Shown one piece after another: positions 54,715 through 61,714 of a stretch of 64,000 nt of DNA. How positions within the stretch are numbered: position 1 is the stretch's first letter; each line of letters starts with the position of its first letter. The translations under genes were made by a program, and so were the position numbers. This stretch comes from Acidobacteria bacterium Ga0077553. Its GTDB lineage: Bacteria > Acidobacteriota > Terriglobia > Bryobacterales > Bryobacteraceae. The DNA lies in assembly GCA_001464575.1 (NCBI GenBank), contig LNFE01000252.1, forward strand, positions 1 through 64,000, read 5' to 3'. The notes under the pieces were generated by a model. The model had not been told where the DNA came from, ran no database searches, and saw only the letters and a list, made by a program, of their open reading frames with translations.

Positions 54715-55590
54715 CTACCGTCCGCCCCCTAGCAGCGGCCCGAAGATCGCCTGCTCGACGGGCGTCGAGGTGACCACGCCCGCGTACTTGCCGCCTTTTC
54801 GCAACGCTACTTCCCGGACGCCACGGGCGTAGGCGTCGAAGTTCGCCGTGTATTCGGCCTGCGCTTCGTCGTCAAAATTCAGCTTCTGCACTTCGCCGGT
54901 TTCGGCGTCTTCAATTTCGATTTCCCCTTTGAAGGGCGGGACTCGGTCCTCGTCGCTCCACAGATGGATCAGGAAGACTTCGTGGCCGAAATCGGCAAGA
55001 TATTGAAGCGGCTTCTCGCAGCCCTGGTCATCGAGAAAGTCCGAAATCACGATCACAAGGCCGCGCTGGGGATACTCGGCGATGAACCGTTTGACGCAAC
55101 CCATGAAGTCCGTCTTGCCCTTAGCTTGCAGACCTTCGAGGAAGGTGACCGTGGGCCGGAAGCGATGGCGTCCGCCGCCACATTGGAGGGGGTCGAGGAG
55201 GTGGTCCGAAAACGGCTGCAGCAGCACGCTTTCGAGACGCACGAGGCCGACATAGGTGAGGGCTCCGGCCAAGCGGCGGGCGTAATCGAACTTGCTCGGT
55301 TCGCCGGTGGTCATCGATTGGCTGGTATCGAACAGAATGCGCACCGGCACGCGGGGCTCGACCTGAAAAAGCTTCAGGATCAACCGTTCGAGCCGCATGT
55401 AGACGCGCCAGTTGACGGCGCGGAGGTCGTCGCCCTGGTGAAACTGGCGGTGGTCGAGAAACTCTTGTCCAGAGCCCGAGTAGCGGGAGGCGTTATGTCC
55501 GCCGACGAGTCCGGGAAACGACTTCTGCCAATGCAGGGTTAGCCGTTCCAAGCGCTCTAAAAAAGACTGATCGATGGAGAACTCCGCCAT
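54715..55590 (-). CDS. DUF58-domain protein of the MoxR system
   Basis: 291 residues. DUF58 core GQEFLDHRQFHQGDDLRAVN followed by WRVYMRLERLILKLFQVEPR, then a VWA-like part (VRILFDTSQSMTTGEPSKFD, a complete DxSxS). No signal or membrane helix is seen, so it is cytoplasmic and probably joins the ATPase to the membrane partners. Directly downstream of the MoxR gene (11 nt) and abutting the BatA-like gene. Confidence 0.93.
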   Translation of the reverse strand: MAEFSIDQSFLERLERLTLHWQKSFPGLVGGHNASRYSGSGQEFLDHRQFHQGDDLRAVNWRVYMRLERLILKLFQVEPRVPVRILFDTSQSMTTGEPSKFDYARRLAGALTYVGLVRLESVLLQPFSDHLLDPLQCGGGRHRFRPTVTFLEGLQAKGKTDFMGCVKRFIAEYPQRGLVIVISDFLDDQGCEKPLQYLADFGHEVFLIHLWSDEDRVPPFKGEIEIEDAETGEVQKLNFDDEAQAEYTANFDAYARGVREVALRKGGKYAGVVTSTPVEQAIFGPLLGGGR

Positions 55591-55601
55591 AGAGGGCCAG
55601 C

Positions 55602-56591
55602 TTAGACCTTGGCCGGCGCGACAGAGCGCACGATGTGCTGCAGAACGCTATCTGGGGTCTCGCCGTCGGCATGGGCGTCGAAGTTTAGGATGATCCGGTG
55701 GCGGAGGACGGAGGGGGCGATCGCCTGGATGTCCTCGATGCTCAGGTGCGTCCGGCCCTTCATCAGCGCGAGCACGCGGCCGCACTCAACCAGGGCTTGG
55801 GCTCCGCGCGGCGAACTGCCGTAGCGCACGTATTTCTTGGTGCGCTCGGCGGCGTTGGCCGAGGTGGGTTGGGTGGCCATCACGAGATCGACGGCGTACT
55901 CCTGGACGTGGGGAGCGGAGAGAACCTGGCGGGCCACGGATTTGAGTTCGAGAATCGTGGCCCGGTCGACGACCTGATCGAGATGGATCTCTTCCCGGTG
56001 CATGGTGAGCTCGACGATGCGCGAGAGTTCCGACTTCGAGGGGTAGGGGACCAGGATCTTCATCAGGAAGCGATCGAGTTGGGCTTCGGGAAGCGGGTAG
56101 GTGCCTTCCATTTCGATCGGGTTCTGGGTGGCCATCACCAGGAACGGATCTTCGAGGATGTGGGTGGTGGTGCCGCTGGTTACCGTGCGCTCCTGCATCG
56201 CTTCAAGCAGGGCGGATTGGGTCTTGGGGGTGGCGCGGTTAATTTCGTCCGCGAGCACGAGATTGGCGAAGATGGGCCCGGCTTGAAAGCGGAAGGCGCG
56301 ATGGCCCTCGCTGTCGGACTCCATGATCATGCTGCCGACGATGTCGGCCGGCATGAGGTCCGGGGTGAACTGGATGCGGGAGTATTTGAGGTGCAAGACC
56401 CGGGAGAGGGTTCGCAGCAGGGTGGTCTTGCCGAGGCCCGGCACCCCTTCGAGCAGCACGTGGCCGCCGGCGATCATGCATATCAGAACACCGTCGACAA
56501 CCTCCGGTTGACCGACAATGACTTTGCCGATTTCTTTCCGGATCTGGTCGAGATGTTGAACCGCTTGGCGGAGTGCGCTGTCTGTGAACAC
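55602..56591 (-). CDS. MoxR-family AAA+ ATPase
   Basis: 329 residues from GTG at 56591. Walker A GVPGLGKTT, Walker B LVLADEINRATPKTQ, sensor 1 MATQNPIE and the lid with YGSSPRGAQALVECGRVL are intact. MoxR ATPases act as chaperones that activate or assemble protein complexes together with VWA partners, which follow in this operon. The GTG start is supported by TAAAAT (56603-56598) ending exactly 6 nt upstream and by an in-frame TAA just before it. Confidence 0.95.
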   Translation of the reverse strand: MFTDSALRQAVQHLDQIRKEIGKVIVGQPEVVDGVLICMIAGGHVLLEGVPGLGKTTLLRTLSRVLHLKYSRIQFTPDLMPADIVGSMIMESDSEGHRAFRFQAGPIFANLVLADEINRATPKTQSALLEAMQERTVTSGTTTHILEDPFLVMATQNPIEMEGTYPLPEAQLDRFLMKILVPYPSKSELSRIVELTMHREEIHLDQVVDRATILELKSVARQVLSAPHVQEYAVDLVMATQPTSANAAERTKKYVRYGSSPRGAQALVECGRVLALMKGRTHLSIEDIQAIAPSVLRHRIILNFDAHADGETPDSVLQHIVRSVAPAKV

Positions 56592-56597
56592 TCCATC

Positions 56598-56603
56598 ATT
56601 TTA
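56598..56603 (-). promoter_or_regulatory. -10 hexamer of a leaderless promoter for the MoxR operon
   Basis: TAAAAT on the minus strand ends 6 nt before the GTG start at 56591; there is no usable Shine-Dalgarno sequence. Confidence 0.45.
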
Positions 56604-56660
56604 TGGCAACGCGATGACAGCCGCGAACCTTTCCCGGCAAAATTCGAAAAGAAACGAAAA

Positions 56661-56694
56661 GAAGCGGGGGACCGTCACCGGTGACCCCCGCTTC
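56661..56694 (-). terminator. Rho-independent terminator after the small membrane-protein gene
   Basis: A 10-bp GC-rich stem (56661-56670 with 56685-56694) encloses a 14-nt loop that itself holds the palindrome TCACCGGTGA. On the minus strand it is followed by a T-rich tract (TTTTCGTTTCTTTTC). It ends the gene at 56,736 and insulates the MoxR operon. Confidence 0.85.
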
Positions 56695-56735
56695 CGGGTT
56701 TCAACTTTGCTTCCGCCGCCCTTGGAAACCGCCGA

Positions 56736-57182
56736 TTAGTTCTCGGCCGCCGCCAAGCGAACGCCCGACTCCGCCGCCAGGTAGCCGACGATCCGGGACA
56801 TCTCCCGAAGCGCGTTCTGCGCCTTCGGGCCAGCAAAGGGTCGCGTGGCAGCGAACCAGACTTGCATCATGCGATAGTCGATCATCAACAACCTGCTTTC
56901 GAGCGAAGTGCCGGCCACCTGCAATTCACTGCAACTCCGGGCCAGGTTCTGAACCACGCGCAGGTCTCGGTCAAGACTCATACGGACACGGTCCAATTCC
57001 GAAGGCGTCGAAGCGTGCGCCAGCTGGACTTCCAGCCACGCCACGGTTGGGTCCTGGCTTTCGCCCCCCTGTTTCGCTTCTTCCTCGCTCAGGCGAGACT
57101 CTAAAATAAGCAAACAAGAGTAGCGGAACCAATAGACGAACATCGCCATTGACAAGATGATGATCACGATACTAGTAATCAT
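56736..57182 (-). CDS. Small single-span membrane protein of unknown function
   Basis: 148 residues from the ATG at 57182 (an upstream ATG adds residues before the helix). One N-terminal membrane helix (ITSIVIIILSMAMFVYWFRY) is followed by a charged, helical cytoplasmic domain with coiled-coil character (LDRVRMSLDRDLRVVQNLAR, MQVWFAATRP, LREMSRIVGYLAAES). No family recognised. It has its own terminator, and there is a 137-bp gap to the CYTH gene upstream in which I see no further feature. Confidence 0.65.
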   Translation of the reverse strand: MITSIVIIILSMAMFVYWFRYSCLLILESRLSEEEAKQGGESQDPTVAWLEVQLAHASTPSELDRVRMSLDRDLRVVQNLARSCSELQVAGTSLESRLLMIDYRMMQVWFAATRPFAGPKAQNALREMSRIVGYLAAESGVRLAAAEN

Positions 57183-57319
57183 TGTTTCGGTCCTAACTCC
57201 AACATCGTGTTCTGGTACTGGGAGTACCATTCACTACTAGAGAGTATAGAGAGGGCGATGCCGGACAGCAACAACTTTTGAGGGTAGTAGGGCAATTTGG
57301 TGGACGATCTATTACCGTA

Positions 57320-57898
57320 CTAGCCTTTACTCTCGCTGGCGAAAACCATATCTCCAGCGATTTGGCCCAGGCTGGCGCAGTGGTCGGCAAAGAGCCGGGC
57401 ATAACTCAGATTGACGTAGTCGGCCTCAGTGAAGCCGAGCGCGACGGCCGCCCGGTCGATCCATTCGCCCGGGCCCTCCAGTTCCAGGTAGGGCCCGATG
57501 GGGGTCTCGTCGAGCATCGCAACGCCAGGTTCTCCGCTTTGTTTCCATTCGCTGCGGAACTTTTGGTAGCGGAAGCGGGGTTCGAGGCCCAATTTGCCGA
57601 GGATGGTGGCGACGGCGCCGGTTTCGGAGATATCGACTTCGATCTCTTCGCGCTGTTTGTGCCGGTCAATGGTAGCGGGTCCTTTATACGTCAGAATCCG
57701 CTGGCCGGCGTATTCGCGGAGCCGGATGAGTTCGCCGCGTTCGCGCAAGGCCCCGTCGGGCCAATCGTAGATGCGATTCTCTTCGAGGCTGCGGGGGACG
57801 AATTCGACGAATCCTGCGCCGATCAACGTCGCCCGCATGGCGTCGACATCGGGTACGGCGAGCTTAATCTCGATTTCCTGATACTGTTCGCCGTTCAT
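57320..57898 (-). CDS. CYTH-domain protein (class IV adenylate cyclase/thiamine-triphosphatase-like)
   Basis: 192 residues, no signal. The CYTH signature ExExK is EIEIKL, followed by the tunnel residues ENRIYDW, LIRLREYAGQRILTYKGPA, RHKQREEIEVDI, FRYQKFRSEW and YLELEGPGEWID. The family hydrolyses triphosphates or makes cAMP in a metal-dependent beta-tunnel; CyaB-like members are often named class IV adenylate cyclase, but thiamine triphosphatase or tripolyphosphatase activity is equally possible. Monocistronic, with TATCCT ending exactly 6 nt before the ATG. Confidence 0.9.
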   Translation of the reverse strand: MNGEQYQEIEIKLAVPDVDAMRATLIGAGFVEFVPRSLEENRIYDWPDGALRERGELIRLREYAGQRILTYKGPATIDRHKQREEIEVDISETGAVATILGKLGLEPRFRYQKFRSEWKQSGEPGVAMLDETPIGPYLELEGPGEWIDRAAVALGFTEADYVNLSYARLFADHCASLGQIAGDMVFASESKG

Positions 57899-57904
57899 TC
57901 GCTT

Positions 57905-57910
57905 AGGATA
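57905..57910 (-). promoter_or_regulatory. -10 hexamer of a leaderless promoter for the CYTH gene
   Basis: TATCCT on the minus strand ends exactly 6 nt before the ATG at 57898. It lies 8 bp after the hairpin that follows the oxidoreductase gene. Confidence 0.45.
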
Positions 57911-57917
57911 GCGCAGG

Positions 57918-57962
57918 CGTTACGGCACTCGGGGCCGGGCGAGGGCTCCGAGTGCCGTAACG
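57918..57962 (-). terminator. Long GC hairpin after the Gfo/Idh/MocA gene
   Basis: A perfect 15-bp stem (57918-57932 with 57948-57962) and a 15-nt loop lie 18 bp after the stop codon of the oxidoreductase gene. There is no T-run after it on the minus strand, so it may be an intrinsic terminator of reduced efficiency or an mRNA-stabilising end. Confidence 0.6.
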
Positions 57963-57979
57963 ATTCCGGACGGAGCAAG

Positions 57980-59149
57980 CTAGCCGAGTTCGACGCCAGT
58001 GGCCATCCACTGTCCGGTCCGCGCGCTTTCAAGAACGGCATCGCAGACTCGCTGCGTTTGCAGCGCATTGCGGAAATCCGGCTGGGTCGGCTGGCCGGAT
58101 TCAATGCCCATCACGAAATCCGCGATCGCGTTTAAGAACGTGTGCTCGTAGCCGATACACGTTCCGGGCACCCAGTAGTGCTTCATGTAGGGATGCTCGC
58201 CGTTGGTCGTGTGAATCTTTCGCCAGCCGGTCAGATGGCTCTCCGTCTTCTTCCCGCTCTGCTGCTGGCGGTATTCGAAGAACTGCAGATACTCGGGCTC
58301 TTCGAGGTCGAAGTACAGGCTGCCTTCGGCGCCGTTCATCTCGAACGTGTTGAAGTTCTTCCGGCCGCGGGCGTAGCGCGTCGATTCAAACGTGCCCATC
58401 GAGCCGTTGGCGAACTCGGCGAGGAACATGCAGGCGTCGTCGATGGTGACCGGCTGCACCTTGCCTGTCTCGACGTGGGTGCGTTCCTTGACGAAGGTCT
58501 CTGTCTTGGCGACGACGCGGGTGATGGGGCCGTTGAGCCACATGGCCGTATCGATGGAGTGGGCGAGCAGGTCGCCGGTGACGCCGCTGCCGGCGACATC
58601 GGCATCGAGACGCCAGAGCCCTGGCCCGCCTTGGGGGACGTCTTCGGCGATGGTCCAATCCTGCAGGTAGGTGGCCCGGTAATGGAACGCCCGGCCGATC
58701 CGGCCCTCGTCGACAATCTGCTTGGCCAACGCAATCGAGGGAACCCGCCGGTAGTTGAACCAGACCATGTTCGGGACGCCGGCTTTCTCGACCGCGGCCA
58801 CCATCTCCTCGGCCTCGGCGACGGTCATCGCCAACGGCTTTTCGCAGACGACCATCTTGCCGTTGGCCGCGGCGGCGAGCGCGATCTCTTTGTGGGTGTT
58901 GTTGGGAGAACCGATGTCGATCAGGTCGATGTCCGGCGCCTCGACCAACTTGCGCCAATCGGTTTCGATCCGTTCGTAGCCCCAGTTCTCGGCAAAGGCG
59001 CGGGCCTTTTCGGCATTCCGCGCACAGACGGCCTTCAGCACCGGCTTGTGCTGCACCGGGAAGAAATCGGTCAACCGCTTATAGGCGTTCGAATGGGTCC
59101 GGCCCATGAACCCATAGCCAATCATGCCAACTCGCAACTCTTTCATCAT
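57980..59149 (-). CDS. Gfo/Idh/MocA-family NAD(P)-dependent oxidoreductase
   Basis: 389 residues. The Rossmann motif [16 protein letters not shown] is followed by the family signature [20 protein letters not shown] and [15 protein letters not shown], where EKP supplies the catalytic Lys; [20 protein letters not shown] fits the second-domain helix with the active-site His/Asp. It oxidises or reduces a sugar or inositol derivative. The start at 59149 overlaps the stop of the upstream isomerase gene (TAATG). Together with two TIM-barrel isomerases it forms a sugar-conversion operon. Confidence 0.94.
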   Translation of the reverse strand: MMKELRVGMIGYGFMGRTHSNAYKRLTDFFPVQHKPVLKAVCARNAEKARAFAENWGYERIETDWRKLVEAPDIDLIDIGSPNNTHKEIALAAAANGKMVVCEKPLAMTVAEAEEMVAAVEKAGVPNMVWFNYRRVPSIALAKQIVDEGRIGRAFHYRATYLQDWTIAEDVPQGGPGLWRLDADVAGSGVTGDLLAHSIDTAMWLNGPITRVVAKTETFVKERTHVETGKVQPVTIDDACMFLAEFANGSMGTFESTRYARGRKNFNTFEMNGAEGSLYFDLEEPEYLQFFEYRQQQSGKKTESHLTGWRKIHTTNGEHPYMKHYWVPGTCIGYEHTFLNAIADFVMGIESGQPTQPDFRNALQTQRVCDAVLESARTGQWMATGVELG

Positions 59150-60105
59150 TACGCTCCGTACTTGGCCACCAGGCCGTCGAGTGCTTTCTTGCAGGTTTCC
59201 GTGGCCGCCCAGGCGTCCGGCCAGAAACAGAGATCGATGGTCCACCAGTCGTGGCGGATGCGCGGGGCGGCGGCTTTGACGAGCGCCGGGACGATGGCGT
59301 CGAAGTCGAGCACCCCCAGGCCGAAGGGCGGATGGCTGGAGGTTTCGTCCTCGCCATTGGCGTCCTTATGGCACTGGTTATCAGAGTCGATCAGGTGAAT
59401 ATGGTTGATGCGGCCGTCGAGCAGGGCGATCAACTCCAACTGCGAGGCGAACACCTCCTTCTCACCTTCCTGCCGAGCGCCCACGACGCCAACCATCTGG
59501 CCGTGGCAGGTATCGTACATCAGGCCGAAATTGTCCTTGCCGACCGCGTCGTGCACGCGGACGATGTCGCTCGGCTTGTTGAAGGCGAAGCCGGGCTCGA
59601 ACTCCCAGGTGACGTACTGCCCGTTGCCGGCGGCGATGTCGCAGCACTCCTTCCACGCTCCGGAGACGCGGGCGAGCGCCGTCGCGTAGTCGACGTCCCG
59701 GTGGATGGTCGGCGGCTGCACGCAATCGACGCGCACCCCGCCGATGCCCAGATCCTTCGCAAACTCCGAGTTCTTCCGGAACTCTTCGACGTACTTTGAC
59801 GTGTCGTCCGTGTTAATGAGCTTCTCGCCCCAAAGGTTGGCGGCGATGCCGCTGAAGCCGAGGCCGCGTTCCTTCATCTGGGCGACCAGCTCGGCCCGCT
59901 GCGCCTTTTCGGGCATTGCCCCGGCCCAGCCTTCGTTTGGCCCGTTCGGGTTGCCGGGGTTCGGATGGGGTGGAAACGAACCCAGTTCGACGCCGTCAAA
60001 ACCCAGCGCCTTCAGCTTCGTACAAACTGTCTCAAAATCAATGGGGTTCGGTCCGTACGGACCAATGGTGTAGGCCCACGTCCCAATCGACGTCCGCTTG
60101 CTCAT
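59149..60105 (-). CDS. Sugar-phosphate isomerase/epimerase-family protein (TIM barrel, cytoplasmic)
   Basis: 318 residues without a signal peptide. Xylose-isomerase-like TIM barrel: [82 protein letters not shown] and [13 protein letters not shown]. The Glu/Asp/His metal set looks complete. The start has AGGAGA upstream; it lies 9 nt after the preceding isomerase gene and overlaps the oxidoreductase gene. Likely catalyses keto-sugar or inositol isomerisation before or after the oxidoreductase step. Confidence 0.92.
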   Translation of the reverse strand: MSKRTSIGTWAYTIGPYGPNPIDFETVCTKLKALGFDGVELGSFPPHPNPGNPNGPNEGWAGAMPEKAQRAELVAQMKERGLGFSGIAANLWGEKLINTDDTSKYVEEFRKNSEFAKDLGIGGVRVDCVQPPTIHRDVDYATALARVSGAWKECCDIAAGNGQYVTWEFEPGFAFNKPSDIVRVHDAVGKDNFGLMYDTCHGQMVGVVGARQEGEKEVFASQLELIALLDGRINHIHLIDSDNQCHKDANGEDETSSHPPFGLGVLDFDAIVPALVKAAAPRIRHDWWTIDLCFWPDAWAATETCKKALDGLVAKYGA

Positions 60106-60114
60106 GTCTGTCTC

Positions 60115-60963
60115 CTAGAAATTTAGCGACTTCAGATAGCCGGCGCTACCGCGCAGGCTGTCGAGGGGGTTCCCCGGTGTCTGGTCCTGCTCGACGAAGA
60201 AATGCTTGGCGCCGGCCTTCTGCGCGGCCTTTAGCACCGGGCCGATTTCGATGACGCCCTTGCCCACTTCCTCGAAGGCCTCTTTCGGCACCCGCTCGTT
60301 GTACTGCGGCCCGATACCGGCTTTCACATTCTTCATGTGGACGAGCGGAATCCGGCCCTTGTACTGCTCGAACACCTTCACCGGCTCGACGCCACCCACC
60401 TTGGCCCACATGATGTCGAGTTCCAGGCCGACGAGCTTCGGGTCGGTATTCTTCATCAGCACGTCAAGCAGGTTGCCGCCTTCCTTCACGGGCTCGAACT
60501 CGAAAGCATGGTTGTGATAGCAGAGATTGATGCCGGCGGATTTGCATCGTTGGCCGGCCTTGTTCAAGGTGTCGGCCAGCTTTTTGATGACGTCGACACC
60601 GCCGCGGTCCTGCGGGGCGATGTAGGGGCAGACGACGTAGCTGAAGCCGCGCTGCTTGGCGTCGTCGAGCGTGGGGTTCAGCTTGTCGATGTCCTTGGTG
60701 AACATCTGCGTATCGATATGCAGGCTCACCGGCTTCAGCTTAGTCTGCTTGAGAGCCGACCAAATCTTGTCCATGTTGGCGCGGATTACCTCCGCTTCGG
60801 TGTAGCCAGCCTCTTCCAGGCCTTTGAGGACGGTAAGCGGATCTTTGTCGATGATGGTGCGGAGCGAATAGAGCTGCGCACCGAATGTCTTCAACTGTTT
60901 GGCTTCAAGCGCCAAGGCCGCTGCCGAAGCGGCCACGAAGGTACGACGGGACAAGGTCTGCAT
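60115..60963 (-). CDS. Exported sugar-phosphate isomerase/epimerase-family protein
   Basis: 282 residues from the ATG at 60963 (a GTG one codon earlier is possible). Tat signal SRRTFVAASAAALALEA, then a TIM barrel: KTFGAQLYSLRTIIDKDPLT, AGYTEAEVIRANMDKIW, GINLCYHNHAFEFEP, VGLELDIMWAKVGGVEP, IPLVHMKNVKAG, HFFVEQDQTPGNPLDSL. Metal residues (E, D, H, E) seem conserved. It is the first gene of the three-gene sugar operon. TATGAT ends 8 nt before the ATG and 5 nt before the GTG, so a leaderless start is possible. The divergent SDR gene is 58 bp away. Confidence 0.9.
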   Translation of the reverse strand: MQTLSRRTFVAASAAALALEAKQLKTFGAQLYSLRTIIDKDPLTVLKGLEEAGYTEAEVIRANMDKIWSALKQTKLKPVSLHIDTQMFTKDIDKLNPTLDDAKQRGFSYVVCPYIAPQDRGGVDVIKKLADTLNKAGQRCKSAGINLCYHNHAFEFEPVKEGGNLLDVLMKNTDPKLVGLELDIMWAKVGGVEPVKVFEQYKGRIPLVHMKNVKAGIGPQYNERVPKEAFEEVGKGVIEIGPVLKAAQKAGAKHFFVEQDQTPGNPLDSLRGSAGYLKSLNF

Positions 60964-61021
60964 CACGCAACATCATATCGAAGGCGCTCTTGCGTTGCCC
61001 GAATGGTGATATAGATGGTTC

Positions 61022-61714
61022 GTGCCTGTATCCATCCAAGGGGAAAGAACCCTCATTGTCGGCGCCTCCAGCGGCATCGGACGCGCCACCGCCCGCCTCT
61101 TCGCCCGTGCCGGAGCCAAAGTCTACGCGTCCGCCCGCCGCGCCGAGCGCCTCTCTGAACTTGCCGCTGAACTCGCCGCCGAAGGCCACGAGATCGCCTA
61201 CGGCACCGCCGACGCGGCCTCGCACGAATCCATGGAAGCCTTGGCCGCGGACGCCGTGGCTAAGCTTGGCGGCGTCGATATTCTCGTTTTCGCGAGCGGA
61301 ACCAACACGCCGGACCGGGCGATGACCCGCCTGAACCGCAGTATCTGGAACGAGCTGATTGAAGTGAACCTGAATGGCCCGTACTCGCTCACGGCGGCCT
61401 TGTTGCCCGCGATGCGGACGGCCAAGAAAGGTCACCTGATCTATGTTTCGTCCATCTCCGGCAAGTACGGCGACGTTTCGGGCGCGGCCTACCAGGCGTC
61501 AAAGCGCGGCATGCTCGGCTTGGCTGCCGCGATTCGCCAGGAAGAGCGCGAAAACGGGATCCGCACCTGTGTCGTTTGCCCGGGGCTCGTCGATTCCGAG
61601 TTGATGGAAAAGCGCCCGGTGAAGCCGACGGCCGAGACGCTCTCGAAGGCTTTGCAGCCGGAGGACGTCGCCGAGATTATTCCCGAGCTCGAAATTCTGC
61701 CGACCGTGCTTTAA
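61022..61714 (+). CDS. Short-chain dehydrogenase/reductase (SDR)
   Basis: 230 residues starting at GTG (61022). Classical SDR motifs are complete: TLIVGASSGIGRATARLF (cofactor-binding TGxxxGxG variant), N-A-G region reads FASGTNTP, catalytic Ser in LIYVSSISGKYG and YQASK as the YxxxK. The residue after the first strand (ASARRAERL) suggests NADP(H). Substrate unknown. TATAGA ends 6 nt before the GTG. The gene is convergent with the last receptor gene, with the stop codons overlapping by 4 nt. Confidence 0.92.
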   Translation: MPVSIQGERTLIVGASSGIGRATARLFARAGAKVYASARRAERLSELAAELAAEGHEIAYGTADAASHESMEALAADAVAKLGGVDILVFASGTNTPDRAMTRLNRSIWNELIEVNLNGPYSLTAALLPAMRTAKKGHLIYVSSISGKYGDVSGAAYQASKRGMLGLAAAIRQEERENGIRTCVVCPGLVDSELMEKRPVKPTAETLSKALQPEDVAEIIPELEILPTVL

